A stretch of 64,000 nucleotides of DNA. Source: Setophaga petechia. Its lineage: Eukaryota > Chordata > Aves > Passeriformes > Parulidae. The position numbers and the translations under genes were made by a program. The stretch is from NCBI GenBank assembly GCA_024362935.1, contig JANCRA010000008.1, positions 30,498,557 through 30,562,556 of the forward strand. The letters are read 5' to 3'. The notes beneath the pieces are model-generated. The model did no database searches and was not told the origin of the DNA. It saw only the letters and a list, made by a program, of their open reading frames with translations. This document shows, one piece after another, positions 1 through 14,200 of the stretch; position 1 is the first letter of the stretch; each line of letters begins with the position of its first letter.

Positions 1-2219
1 GATAGAGGCTTTTTCTAGAGGCCCTCTCTTCCAAACTAGAGCAGCCTTTCCTTAGAGGACTGCATCCTGTGGACAAGTGACCCATTCCACAGTGATTTTG
101 GAAAGACTGTTTGCCCGTGTGAGGGACCCCACAGCATAGCAGAGAGAAGGCTCCTCTTCCTGAGTCAACAGAAGATCTCGAGTGACAAACTGACCAAAAC
201 TCCCAACCCCTGTCTCCATGAGCTGTTGGTGGGAAGGAGGGAGGAGCTGGGGGGAAAAAAGTTGTTTCAAGGTCTTATTTTACCTCTCATTATCTCATTA
301 TTACTCCTCTGACTCTGTTGATAATAAATTTACTTTATACTTGTAAATTTGAACCTGTTTTGCCCTTAGAGTGTTTCCTCCCAGTCCTCAACTCACAAGA
401 CCTTCGTGATTTTTTTTTCTCTCTCCTCCTCTGCCCAGCTGAGAGCAAGAGGGGTGAGGAAATGACTTTTCATGGGTGCCTGGCATTTGGCCAGTGTCAA
501 ACCATGACAGATTCCAGGACTTCAGTGGCTGGCGTGGGCAGTAAAGCCATGACTTGCAGGCAGCAGTGGCTCTGGTGGGCATTGCTGAGGCTGCTGCCTG
601 GAGAAGGAACACTGCTGGTGCCTGAATACTAACCCTCACTCACCAGGACACATCCAGGACAAAATGATAAAGATGGGAGCAGGGTGCAGCTACCAGCTGG
701 GACAGCTGCTAGTCTTACCAACCATGCAGTGCTGAAAGTTAGATTGGGTCTGGATGATTGTCGGGATGTCTTTTTTTCCCATTAGTCAAGCAGGTTTCCA
801 AGTTTATATGTTGTTGCAATTTTTATTTTTCCGGGGCCTCTTTCCTTGGGTCAAAAAATGTGTAGTCTAGAGCTCTTTTGTTTAGCTCTCAGCTTGAGAA
901 TGGGAAAAAGTTACTCATGGCTGAGTTCTCTGCATATAATTTAATTTCCTGGGTCTATGAACAGAGATTGAAACTGGTTGTATTTAGGACATTTGTAGCA
1001 AGAGCACCTAGGAGTTGAGTTGGCAGGTACAGGTATACTTTCTCTGAAAACCCAACCCAAATAGGAATGCTACCAAGAACTGGGGACTTTGGTTATTTTG
1101 CATGTACTTAAGTGTTATCTGTGCTGATCAGCCTCCTCAGTATTTGGTTGCCTTTGTTTTCCTTTTCACATGAACACAATGATGGTGCTTTTAAACTGAG
1201 GTATTTCAGGCACAGTCTTACGCAATTTGCTCTTATACAGCTGAGACATGGGAGCCTATCTGTCTATGACAAGGATTAGTTTATTGCTTATTTAAAAGAG
1301 ATCTTGAAAACTTGTTTATAACTGTTTACATACAATTTTTTCAACAATTCGGATTGCCTAAGGCTACGGCATGTTCCCTGTGCTTATGTGCAGTGCATAA
1401 CCCCCATGTGGCCTCAGGCAAATGGAGTGGTTAAAAGATTTATGCACTATGTGGATAAACAAAATCTGGGAGAATTTCCCCGAGGCTTTGCCTGGATTGG
1501 CAAAATGGTGTGATTTTAAATCGTGATAGCTAGTACCTGGTATTTCTCATATATGCTGGCCTGATGAGGAAAAACCTGTATGAAAGAACCAGAGTTTTTT
1601 TAATAAACCTTACTTTGGCATAGCAGATGCTCACAGCTTGCCCTGACTAATGTTTTATAGGACAGCAATTACCATCACTGAAATAAAACCTTTTTTCTTA
1701 GAGTCGACATAACCTGGTGCAAAACTAATACTTTGAAGACTTTCAAGAATTTCCCTGACCAGGCCATGCAAAGAACACACCAGACAGATGGAAAATTAGG
1801 GAATTTCTCTTTCTGAGTAGGAAGCAAAGAGTAGGCTGCCAAAATCTCCTGCGGGTTAGGATCCTGGCCTGACCCTTCTGGAGGATTTCCTGGAGCCCGA
1901 TATCAATGGGAACAATTCCACAGGCTGAAAAATTGGAGGATTTCACCTGCAATGTGTTTCCCTTGTTCTGGTTTTGTGTTAAACCCACAAAAGCCTAGAA
2001 TTTAGTGGAGTGGGAGTAGCCAAAGGATGTGGAAAGCCTTGCTCGCTCTTACTCAGCTTGCAAGCAAAGTTCAGTGGGCTATTTATAGGCAGTGTGCAAT
2101 GCTGATTTCTCATGGGAAGTGATTGATCTTCTCTCAGCGTAAGCCAGTCCCTCACCGGCTCAGCCCGAAACAAAATAGAGATGCTGCCTTCGTTTCCAAC
2201 ACCGACGAGAAAATAAATT
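1..2219. other. Intergenic DNA, no gene seen
   Basis: AT-rich non-coding DNA at the left edge. Open frames here are short, lack recognisable domains and have no convincing splice context. By human gene order this would be the interval between MSANTD3 and TMEFF1, but I see no TMEFF1 follistatin-like or EGF-like exon. Confidence 0.6.
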
Positions 2220-2745
2220 TTAAACCAGTCCCGTCCGCGTCAGCGGCACTGCTGACCTTTGCGCAGCATCCTTGGAGCCCCGCTCCGGGGACAGCTCGGT
2301 GGGTGTCGGGATGCCCAGGGGATCCTCGGTCCCGGCGGCGCCCCTGGAGCCGCTCGCACGGAGCAGCTTTCCCGCTCGGGGCTCGGGGCTTGCAGGCGTC
2401 CCGGGAGAGCGGCGGTCCGGGGATGCTGCTGCTCCTCGGGGAGGAGCCGCCTTCCCGCCGGGAGCTCCCGCGGCCCCGGCCCGCGGCTGCCGCCCGCTGG
2501 AGGGAGCGGGCAGGGCCGGGGGACCGGGCTCTGCACGACCCCGGGCCTCTGGCGTTTCGTTCTCTGCCGCCCGCTGCCTCTGTATCGAGTTACCGCATCC
2601 TCTGGAAAGGCACCTGATCTCGGCGGGACGGCATCGGGACGAGGAGCAGCCCCAGTTACCTGCGAGGGGGGCTGGCTGCCCGTCACTTCTCACTCTCAGG
2701 ATTACTCTGCCAGAGCTCCTCTTCTTTTTCTCCCCGAATTAAAAA
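2220..2745. promoter_or_regulatory. CpG island without an identified gene
   Basis: An abrupt GC-rich, CpG-rich block of about 500 bp inside AT-rich DNA. Several overlapping long frames on both strands are what high GC content produces, and none matches a known protein. A good minus-strand splice donor lies at about 2663 (exon ...TCGCAG then gtaact). This could be a first non-coding exon and promoter of a minus-strand transcript running toward lower coordinates, possibly TMEFF1 or a lncRNA. That assignment is inference; none of the six frames here matches the TMEFF1 N-terminus. Confidence 0.6.
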
Positions 2746-5700
2746 GCCGTTCAGCTATCTTTTTATTCCTGAGGGGATTTATTATGCTTTCAGCTCATAC
2801 TAGTTCACCAAATTCCAATTTACAACTCCAAACGACGACTCCCATTAGGATGGCTGGTATAAGACATCCTCTCTCACCCACGGCTTTGAGAGCTCCCATC
2901 AGCACCCTCACCTGTTCTGTTTCAACATCGGTATGAAATGTAGGTGTGAGGTCCACAAATATTTTGTTGTTGCGCTCCCCAGGGCTATGTGGGAAGGTAG
3001 CGTTTCCACATTTTACCACCATCCAACCTTTATGTCTCCTTTTAATCCTTTGCGCTGGTGCAAGCCCTCAAGAGCCCCTGTTAGATGCCTGCCCCAGTGA
3101 TCCAGAAACACTACTGACACTGAGTGTAGGCTTTTCTCTGTAGCTTCTGCATGCCAGTTCCATATTCAGAGTTTTGTCTTTGCTTTGGGATGCCTTTGTA
3201 AACCAGCTCATCTCACAGAACAAGCCAGGCTGTATCATGTGTATGCCCTGCCCAGTCACTTGTCTCTTGGTAAAGCTGGTGCCAGCTGAAAGTGACAATG
3301 ATGATTTGCACATTTCCTTCAATATTATTCCTGCTACTAATGCTCGTGGAGCAGCTCTAGAGAAATCTTTGATCAAGAATTGCTCTTCAAGTGTTTTTAT
3401 GCCTATCAGCTAAGTAGATTAAAGGCCATTTAATGTTTCTTTTCCATAAGTCGTGCTTGACTGAAGCAAGAAGTTTATCAATACTCATGTGATATTTATC
3501 AGTGCCGTTACCTTTTTTAAATAATAATTCTGACTTTGCCTAAGAACAAAACCAGATTTATTTGATAAGGTTGTGGGATTTTTTTTCTGTAGAAGGGACA
3601 CTAATTACACACAACTTTCCCTCATGACCCTTTTCTCAACTAGCAGCCACCAATGCGCCTCAAGGTTTCAGAATTTTCCCAGTCTTCCAAGCTGAGTATC
3701 AGTTGTGCACTAATGGTCAGCCATTATTCCTTGGACTTTTGGTACAAGTGTCCTACACATTTTAATGAAAAAACCCCAACCATCCAATTTGGTCTTTCCC
3801 TCTAGAAGAAATCCAGTGTTCTCTTTTGTAGAAAGGACTATCGGATTCTCAGTCATCCTCATATGACAAGTAAGCCATTACTCATAAAACAGTATCTCAC
3901 TGCTTTCTAAACATATAAGGTACTAATACTTTAAATATTTTCCTTTTTTGTATCAATAGCAATTTACCACTGGAATATACTAATAGGAACATATAGTTTA
4001 AAATTTTAAGTGGTTTTGGTCTCTGTCTTGTATACCTCAGAAACTCTCTTCTTGTATTTAGGTCTGCTGGTCAAGACTTATTTTCCTACTATTTACTACT
4101 GATGAACCTCATTGGCTTCTTGTCTACATTTATTACTATCAATTTCCATTTCCTTCTGTTTGATAAACAATGCTCTTTGCCAACAAGTTCATTTATTTCC
4201 ACTTCGAAGTGAACTCTGCTTGTGTTGTTCTCTTCACTTTGTCACCAAGATGAACTGTGAAACCACCCAACTCAGCTGGTTTAGAAATTAAAGGGGTTTG
4301 GGGGCAGTGTGGTAGTGAGTCATGTCAGGGAACCAGCCAGGTTTATAACCATTTGTCATATGAGATCCTTCAATTCATGGTTTTACCTTTGTCGTGGAAC
4401 ATTCAAATTATCTAGAAAAAAAATCCTGATTATGGCCTACTGTGCTGAATCTTGTAGATTTGATTACAAAGAAAAACTGTTGACTTTGATGATTTCACCA
4501 GCCACAAACTTGGTTGCTTCTGTTCAGGAATCCAAAGAGGTAAGATAAAGATTGTAGAGAGAAACTTTCAAATCTGTCTATTGCTGTTCTGTGGTCACAT
4601 TCTGGAAATCTTCAGTAAGATGAAATGATTTGAGGAGAACTCTGCTGGGCAAAAGCAATCATCTAGCATGAAGGGTTTTTAACTCAGTGGAACTATTCTT
4701 TCTCTTACTGAAAATGAGTTAGCAAAGAAATGAGTTAGCAAAGAAGAGTTGGAAAAGAAAAACTGCAAACAGTTTTAAGTGAAGAGTGTCTGCTTGAAAA
4801 CTATTCAAGTGAAGTTCTGTCCTTCTCTATATAATTATTCTACTCTTGCTCTTTTCTTTCATATCTCATGAAAATATTTGTGGTCTTCTGATCAAATGCA
4901 CTGGAAGAGAATTTCTGTTCTTTTTCTGTATCAATTGAAAACCAACCTTGTGTTGCTGTAAGAGAAAAAGACTAAATGAGCTATTAATATTATTAGCCCT
5001 TATCTTATTTGAACTAGATTTAACATATATGAGTTCCTAACTCAAGGTTATATATGGAGAGAGAGGCCAGCAAGCTAAATGGGCAGTAATTGTCTTCAGA
5101 GATGATCATTAAAAGTATTTCTTAACCCTGGTTATATTTGGAATACATTGTTGTTATAGTTTACACAGGTTCAGAAATATCTTCTACAGATTTCTACAAG
5201 AAAAATCCAGTGAAGATCATTATATACAAAGATTCCACTAAGGTCTCACAGACACTGCCTCATGGAACAGTGCATGCTGTGAAATATTGTACGCTCACAT
5301 TTATTTTAACTATGTACAGGGCAGATGCTAAAAATCCCTTTTGTAGGTAGAACACTGGATGAGATGGAGCTGTGGCCTGACCCAGAACAGCTTTTCCATG
5401 GTCTTATGTACATTAATTCAGCTCTCCCTACAGCTGCATCCCAGTTTCTCTGGGATGGACATTGGAATCCTCACTATCAGGTTCCACATGTGGCATAGAC
5501 AAGACACCATTGAAAAACTCTCCCATGCCAGCGTGGCTTTCAGCACATATTGCCTGTGCAGGAAACCTGAAGAAGCAGGGAGAAAGGTCAGGTTATCCTT
5601 ATCCACTTACTGCTCTTATTCTCCTCTCCTTCCTTGTAAGCACACAGCCTTGTGGGTTTTCAAACCCCACTGTTCATCTTGCTGCTCATGGTGGCACAGC

Positions 5701-6616
5701 TCTTGGCTTTCTTGGATGTGTCACAGCATGGTTTAGTTTCCTGGATTTCTACATAGTCTTTGAACTGAGATTATGAAGGTAGTCTTAGTAGGAACCAATT
5801 CTTTTTATTGCCCAGCTATGCCTGACACAGGCTGTCCAGAAGCAAATTGCTGCTGCTTAACTCAAATTCAAACCTGGTCTGCCAATAGGTCTACAGTGAG
5901 AACATTTGAGAGGAACCTATGACTGTCTCAGCACTTCATCCAACCAAATATAAAGTTCTGTGGTGAGTATGTACAACAGGCCTCACAAGCAGCACTTTCT
6001 CCCACAAAATCTGGCAGTGCAACTAAGAAAGTTGCTCTGTTCCATGCTGCTGAGTGGAGTTTAGTTTAAGAGACAGAAATAGCACAGTTGTGTGTAAATT
6101 AAATGACATTATTTGAAAACAACTCTGAAAGAATGGAGACTAAAAATCTCATCTAATTAATGTGTAACAATAGATGATGATTTATTGACTCCTCTGTGAA
6201 TATACAGTTTCTATTGGCAATATTTAGATATGTTTTCTCAGAAATTCATAATTATTTATGTTTAGTAATTTATGATTAAACATTTTACAAGAAACAAGGC
6301 ACTAAAATGTACAGTTAGTCATCCTTATTACATACACTGGGAGTGTCAAACATATAGTACATTCCCCTGGCTTAAACAATTATTAAATTTCTTCCCCCAG
6401 TGGTACTTCTTGTTGAAGCCATGAGAATATACATATTTTAGGGTCCTACTTTTCCTTCTTTAACTCACTGTTTCCATAATAAAACCAAAGAATTTGCTAT
6501 GAATATTAGCTACACAATAAAGATAATGAAAACAACATTCATCACATTTCTAAGGACTCAGACATACTATGAGATCCTTACAGATTCAAACTATAATATG
6601 GGTATTTTTATTAATT

Positions 6617-6693
6617 AAAAAAAAAAAAAAAAAAAAACAACAAAAAAAAAACAACAAACCCCCAAAAAACCAACAAACCACCAGTACAAAAAA
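6617..6693. repeat. A-rich / A-C low-complexity tract
   Basis: A run of about 21 A followed by A/C-only sequence (CAA units, then CCCCC and A runs). It could be the decayed tail of a retroposed sequence, but no recognisable element body precedes it. Confidence 0.8.
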
Positions 6694-7794
6694 ATTTTGT
6701 TTAAAGGTGCAATTCCAGAAGCTACTTCCATGTACTCCAGAACCAGCTCTCGTGGTGTCTGAGACATTAAAATACTAAAACAACACTTTACGACAGGTGA
6801 GAATACTGGGCTGATATTATGCTAGGAAAATCAGATCAATCTAATGGTTACCACTTGGCTAAAAAGGAGATCTTAATAGTGTATATTTTTAAGCACAATT
6901 TAAAAAGCAAACTCCAGAAAAAACTGTTGCTACTAAAGGGCAAATACCACAATAGATACCATCTAATACTCTACTAAAATACTTAGTATCAGAAGGAGTG
7001 ACTCATGTTCAAGTGTCTTATGACAAACACCCCAGTACTGAAGTGCCCATTCTGTTTCCGGTGCTCACTGATCATAAGCACAAACATGACAAAATGTAAT
7101 TTTACATATTGTTAAAATAGAACAGAATCTAATGTCACATACAACATCATGTAAAGAAACAGTGGTTTCCTAATTATTTGACCATTTGTACAAAAACATA
7201 ATGAGGAGTGCCTAGATTCAGGTTTCTCCTTGAGATTCTCAAGCTCCTGTGTTGGCAATATTTTAGGGATCCAATTTTTAATGCCTCTGCATTTGGAGTG
7301 CAGTGATCCTGAGCCTCCTGAACACACATGGAAAGATTACCACTTTCAGAGGTTTTCAGAGGATCTCTTCAGTCTCCTTAAACAAATTCAGGTGCAAATT
7401 CAACACTGGAGGAATATACATGCAAAACAGGAAAATTCTGCTGGATAAGAAAAAGTGAGAAAGAAAAAGTGAGAAAGAACTACATGGCTCAACCTCAAAT
7501 ATTACCCTTGGTCACTGCCAAATTCAAGTGAAAGTTTCTTTTTCACCTTGGAGAGATAAAACTTCCCAAAATATGGCCATGGCTTGGTTTGGAAAGACAG
7601 GTGTCTGCTAAGGAAAGCAGAAGCCTGCCCTGAAATGGAAAATGTAAACTCCCTCCCTCTGAATTGCTATAAATTTTAAATTAAGGGGCTCTCAGGCAAA
7701 AAGTATGGGAGCAAGAATAACAGTTCTTTACCAGGGAAGAAATTTTTAAAAAGATAAAATAAACAATGCAGTGAACTAAACAACACTGACAGAA

Positions 7795-8250
7795 TCAGAA
7801 CAGAACCTGACACCCTGTGAGTCAGGGTGTTGGTAGCAGTCCAATTGGAAATGTGGCTACAGTCCTCCTGGAGTGTCAGGTGTGGTTCTGTTGGAGCAGG
7901 GATCCTGTAAAAAGGTGTAGTCTTCCTCTGAAGATGGAGAGGAAAAGACTGCTGTTCCTCTGAGAAATCCAGTGGAGGAAGCCATGCTGGTGTTCCAGAA
8001 TCTCAAGATTATATCCGGATAGAATGCTTGGCTCCTCCCTCTGGGCGGAGCATCTCATAATGGCATATCATAGCTCTTATCAGTCATGCAGTGACATTCA
8101 ATAGCCTGTTATCAGCAGATATCTCCTTGAAGGGAGGAGTGGTTCTGGAAGAGATAAAGAAAACTGCCCACTTAACAGAAGACAACTGCCATAGAGATGG
8201 CAAATGGAATACAATTTGCTTGGCCATCCAGGACAGGACACCATTAATAT
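7795..8250 (+). mobile_element. Probable degraded endogenous-retrovirus/LTR sequence
   Basis: This block differs from surrounding DNA and resembles, from memory, dispersed LTR-type repeats of songbird genomes. It has an ACACCCTG/CAGGGTGT hairpin near its start and a moderately GC-rich middle. Neither boundary nor a target-site duplication could be fixed by eye. Frames inside it are broken and encode nothing recognisable. A search against an avian repeat library would settle the family. Confidence 0.35.
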
Positions 8251-11200
8251 ATTGCAGACACGTCTGTAAGACATTTGAAAACATATTATCTCTTAAAGCA
8301 TTTCCACTTCTTGGGTACTGTAAAAATAATGCTGTTAAACTGCATGATTTTTTTGGAAGCAAGAGGTTCTTCCTCAGCAATGCAAATCACTCAAAAACCC
8401 AGTAGGTCAACACCTCTGAAGAACAAGCCTTGTACACATGAGTGCTGCTGGATGGTTGAACAGCTTGTGCAACTTGTGACTGGAAGTTCAGAAATACAAC
8501 CACAAAAAGAAGGGTACGATTAGGGCTATGCCTTCAGGTCTGAGGGAGCCAGGACAGACTGGAATATCACTGTATTTGAATTTACTGATTGCCAGAACTC
8601 TTTCTACACCTACTGTTGCAAAATGTCATAGCCTTTGCATCTCAAGAAGATGAAGATCAGATCTCTCATTATTTAACCTTAAACTTTTGAGGAAAAGAAA
8701 AAGTGGAAAGTATAAACAAATGCAGAAGTCCACATGTAGCTGAGAATACAAAATATTACAAAAATGTAATGGTTTATATGTAATATGTTTATTTGGTTGA
8801 ATTTATGTATATATTTAAGTGGGCATGGATTAAAGCAGTTGGCTTTATTTTTTTTTTTCTATTATTTGGGAATGCTGACAGAAAACTGCACCGGTCAGAC
8901 TGAAGCTGTGTTAATTTATTGCTCTTGGTAGTTGAACACTGACAAGGCATAATGTTAAGTTGCCCCATGTTTTGGAACATCTTAATGTACAACAATTTTA
9001 AAAATCAGTTGTTTACCACCCAAAGCCACTTTTCTGCATCATTAAAGTTGCTCACAGCTGTCACTATGTCCTTACTTGTATTTGAAGCTGCGGCAGGATG
9101 TGGGATTAAGTTTGCTGTGCTGTGGGGCTTCAGCCACTTGTGTCTATGCTGGGTATAAGAGAAGGGCCTAAGTTTAAGCCAGTCTTGTCCCACACCTGAT
9201 GTTTTCAGCCTGGCTCCCTGAGAGCACACTTGCACTGGATTTACAGAAGCACAGCTGGTGGCATTTGGACCAGATTGAGAGCAGGGACCAACACATATCT
9301 ACTGAGGCCATGACACAGTGTAGAGAAATTTGCTGGCTTCAGTGGGATTGTGGAAATGTAAACTGGAAATATGCAACTTATTTATTAGTCTACTAGAGGA
9401 GTAAAAGCAAGATTTACCCCATAAGACAGTGCTTTAACTGGCTGAGACAAAGCACCGTCGTGACATTTTATTATACCTCTAATTTTGCTACCTTATTAAT
9501 TTTTTAGAAGGCACCTCAGTGATACAGTTAGCAATGATGGTTGTCCTTGCTGCTAAAACCTCCTATTTTTTTTATTCAAATACATCCACCACCACTGATT
9601 TGGTAACTGGAAAAGATGCCAGACAACTTGAGAATGTGAGCACCTTGCCACGGTTGAACTGGCACCACCATGTGGCTAAGTATATCCCAGCAGGAGTATT
9701 TCATTTGAGGTAAACAGCATAAAATCAGCAGGGGAAGATTTCTTATGCTCTCAGCCACCAACAGAGTGCAACTTAACGTCCATTCCAGCCTCAGAGCCCT
9801 CCTGCAGGCCAGCAATTGAAAGCAAATTAAGTGCATTTTGGAAACCACTGTTGCTTTATTTGGCAAGGACTTCTCATTATGCTTCATTTGAGACAGAAAG
9901 TTGGAGGTAAGGCAATATTTGTATTGGATATTATTGTTCCCAAAGCAGAGGTTGAACCTCTCTGTTAGGTCAGCAGTGATACCTCCCAGCCTGCCAAATT
10001 TCTGCCCTGGTTTAAATACCAAATTCATCACGTCACCTCCCTAATTTGCACTTTTCAGAATCTCAGTATTTATAAAACCATTTTCAAATAAATGGAATTT
10101 GTGTTGTGTGTGTCAATTCAGACTTCCTACAGTCCATGGGATTGGAATTCAAATAGTTCTAAAGCCAAGCAATTCATTGGGCTGAAGGAGTGACCAGTGG
10201 GACCATGTAGGTGTCTAATAGAATAAAACAATTTTTGGCAAAGCTGTGGTGAGAGTAACAGGTCAAATTTCAAAACTCCACAATTTAACAGATGCAGGAT
10301 TTCTCCCCCTCCTCACATTATAGTGTGACACAGAATGTGTGGCAGGAATTTATATGGGTAATTCAGCTGGTCCATTTGTGGCTTAGTACATAATTTCAGG
10401 GCATAACTCAAAGAAAAGAAAAGGGATCTGTACATGACCAAACACTGGGCAGAGCTTGAGCAGCTCATATGGCAACTTGTAAGTGCCATATAAAAAATAA
10501 ATTACTACTAAATAGGCATATAATTCCAGTTTCAGGTTCTGGTCTTTTCAAGAACAGCCTCTTATTGCTGAGAATGAATATCTGAAGATTTGTGGAATAC
10601 AATTAATCTCAAGTTGTGTTGAATACAAACCCATTTCAACTCTCTTAACAAACAAATTTGATTAATGAGGTGCTCTAACAGTTGGTTAGAGACTGAAGCA
10701 CACAACTATTCTGAAGCTGGACTGAACAACAAAAGAGAAACAAACAATCTTAATCAACATTTTAAAAGCTCACCTAAATAAATTAAGGACAATCTACAAA
10801 TCTATCTTGACTTATTTCTGTTAAAACAGAGACTTGTTTCCCTAAATACATGTATGTCTAGTGCAGGTTTTGTATCTTGCCAGCTCCTCATCAAGAAGGG
10901 AACAGATTGTTTCTAGCAATTTGAGTGCTTAATTTTTTAATTTTTTTTTGGCTTCCTTTTACTTTTTTTGTGTGGCTGTTTTGACAGATTAGAAGATTTG
11001 GCAAAATCCTTCTTGATTCCTAGAGAGGTTGACCATCTGGTGAGATTCATCCACACACTCTCCTGAATACAATAGTTTTACAACTCACAGCCATGGAGTG
11101 GACAACCTTTTCCTGTTCCTTGCTGTATATCCTACGCCATTTGCAGACTATGTGCTGGACAGATTTCATGTGGCTTTCCACAGTGCGTGTGTGTCTGGAT

Positions 11201-14200
11201 AATGTAGTCTTGGAAAACTGTCCAACTTCAGTTTTACTAAGAGTGAGGTCTAATAACTCTGGTGGGACTCCTACTTGAAAGTAGCTACTTTTCTTATTGT
11301 CAGGCACTTGTGAATGCTATGATAGAGGTGTCCAGAGTCTCAAAGGAAAGAGAAGTGAAGACCATGAGGGGAAATTGTTTGACATGTGTGACAACATTAC
11401 CTCTTGGGACACCTAAAAGCTGTCTTCACTTTGACTCATTCTGAAAACCACAGCCATGGAGTGGCTTTTTTTTTTCTTTTCGACTTTGCAAGTTTTTAAT
11501 CTGTCATTAACGGGACTGATGGTGTTGTCAGATGCCTAATCCCTTCACCATCAGAACAGTAAAATTTTCAGAGTCTCAGCTAGTACATTTCTATTTTATA
11601 GTTTTAGTTTTAGGTCCAGCAATCTGTTCAGATTTCTATGTGCACCTTATTTAGGTATCAGAGAATCAAGCTGATCATCAGCACAGAAGTCAGTCTGTGA
11701 TACCAGAAACAGAGGCTACTGCTCGCTTTCACTGGAAAACATATTATCCTATTCTTATAGGTGGAAACCAATGGTCATCTTTCTTTTATCAAATGTACAA
11801 AATTCAGGGAGAGTGATGATGAGTGAATATACAGTCAAATATCTTGAGAAGAAACAGAAAAATAAAGTGGGAAGACAAGTAATTCTCTTATGAAAGCAAC
11901 TAAGGTACATCAGACTTTCAAAAATAGCACAGTAGCTCAAAATATGAAACCACAGGACTACCTGTGTGGGACTTGTCTGGAAAAAAATCAATTAGATGTT
12001 ATTTTAAGATTTACATGTAATTTCTCTACCCACAGAATAACAAAATACAAATGTGTAGCAGGTTAGTATTTCAATGTCATATTGAGAAAAATACCTGAAA
12101 ACATGATGCTACATGATACTACATGAAAGTGTGGTTGTACAGACTGTAACCACAGAGATTCAGAACAAAACTGGAACATCATAATGCAAGTGGGGAAGAA
12201 GGAAAAGGACACATAAAAGCCACTGTAACTACAACCAGAAAAAAAAGAATCTACAAAAGATCATTGAAAACACCCATGCAATCATACAAATACTTGGGAG
12301 ATTGCTAAAATTTGGTATTGGAAACACACAGAGATGAATGCTCATTAAACAAAATTTGGCACAACATCCTCAGCTGCACTATATGCTCAGAAAAAAGCAG
12401 CCCTGAGTCATCCCTCTTTCTCTGGCCACAGGGCTGCAATGGGAAAATTGCAACCCTGAGTAGCAATAGTTCAAAGTCTGAGTGCTGAGCCCAAAGTCTG
12501 AGGGCTGAGCTCAGCCACAGCAGGTGCACCTGCTCTGTAAGGATCACTTCTCTGAGCAGTGCCTGGGGAAGGCTACGTTTTCAGCCCTTCCTAAACACAT
12601 CTCTGCAGTGCAGGAAGGAGCTTCAGAGAGAGGATTTGTGACAAGCAGCAAGCTCCTGTTTTATCTGGTGATAAAGCAGCCTGGGCATTGAAAGAAGTAG
12701 AACAGATGTCAGGATAGGTTGTTTGTCAAGGTAATAACCTTCAATTGAGGAAGCTGTGAAAGGATTCCACTGAGACTCCTCAACTACCAAGGAAGAATGA
12801 AGTTTTTTACCAGGAAACCTCAAACCTAACTTCAGCAGAATCCAAGAGATTTAGGAAGAATCAAAATCAATTACACAGCTTCAGCACCCTGCATTAGATC
12901 TGGTCCCGATGAATAACTTTGTGGTCACAGACTGTTCTCCCAAATTGCATGGAGCTGGAATGGAGGAAGTGCTCTTCTCCATACAGACCTTTCTCAATAC
13001 TAATCTCTCCTCAAAATCCTCTAATACGTTTCCTAGCCTGCGTGCAGAATCCAGAATGTACTGGCAGCTGTGTGGGAAAGGTAACTAACCATGCTTTCTG
13101 TGGAAAGGGAAGGTGATGGTAGATGGTGAACATTTCATGTTCAAATGCTGTGATATGACCAGTCTGGGCAAGAGGAAGGAAAAAGGAAAACACATGTATC
13201 TGAATGAAACCCCCAGCTCATATTGCTGGTTAAAAAACTAAGGGTGAACAGAGACATAAGGAAAAAATGCAGGAGGAAAAAAAATCAATACATGAAAAAA
13301 TTTATACTAGGCAAGAAATTAGATTATCTCCTAGGAAAGACAGCACCTGGAGCTAGGTTCATCTTAATTTGGGGAGCATAAAGGAATTCATCACACCTTT
13401 CCAGAAGGCCCTTGTTTTCCTTCCTAAGATTACAGAGGCTGAGACAATGGCCATTAAGAATCTGGTGTATCATGCTTTTGTATGGAGTTAAGTGATCATT
13501 TTGCCCTGTGTATCTTTTAAGTTCATTCTTGACAAAAAACTTTATAGCAAATTCAGAAAAGAACAGGCATGTTCTTCTTAAAATACTGCTATATTCTATC
13601 TGTGGAAAAACCTGGAGAATATGCATCTATTCCTTGGCCAAATGGTTAACAGGAAAACACAATTATGTGAAAGTATTTGAATGCTGTAAGCTAGAAAAAA
13701 GGAGAGAGAAACAAATGGACATACTGTCTGAGATGGCTATATTACATATAAGAAAAGTCAAACACAAGTAAAGATAAACTCTATTACCAGAGGGAGTAAT
13801 TGCAACAACAATAAAGGCAAAAGTAATTTCTCAAGTAATTTAAATTCCATCACATTGATCATTTTATAAAGCCAAAGTATGGCAAGGAGATACATTACTT
13901 CCTCCTGTTGATCTTTTACATTTTTCTGTGTTTATCACCCAATTTTACATCAACAAATAGTCAACTACAAATGGGAAAGCAAGAGCCTGTGTCACCTGTG
14001 AACAATCTATTGTCCAAACCACAAAACCATCTTGTATAATTTATGTTAGGTGTAACATTCCCATTCTTCCCCTGTGCATGTAATGATCATTCCTTCTTTC
14101 ATACCTTCATCTTGGCTCTTTCTAATATTTCTCTTATGATCTGCTTTCTTGTAAATAGAACCTGAATTAAAAGGGTCTATTGTTCAGCCTAAGAACTATA

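Noticed and set aside
2220..2936. Five overlapping open frames at 2.1-2.9 kb as a TMEFF1 first exon
   Set aside because: No frame shows a signal peptide or the cysteine-rich start of TMEFF1; GC content explains the openness.
5359..5776. 125- and 104-codon plus-strand frames at 5.4 kb
   Set aside because: Overlapping frames with no domain, no good splice sites in phase and no similarity I recognise.
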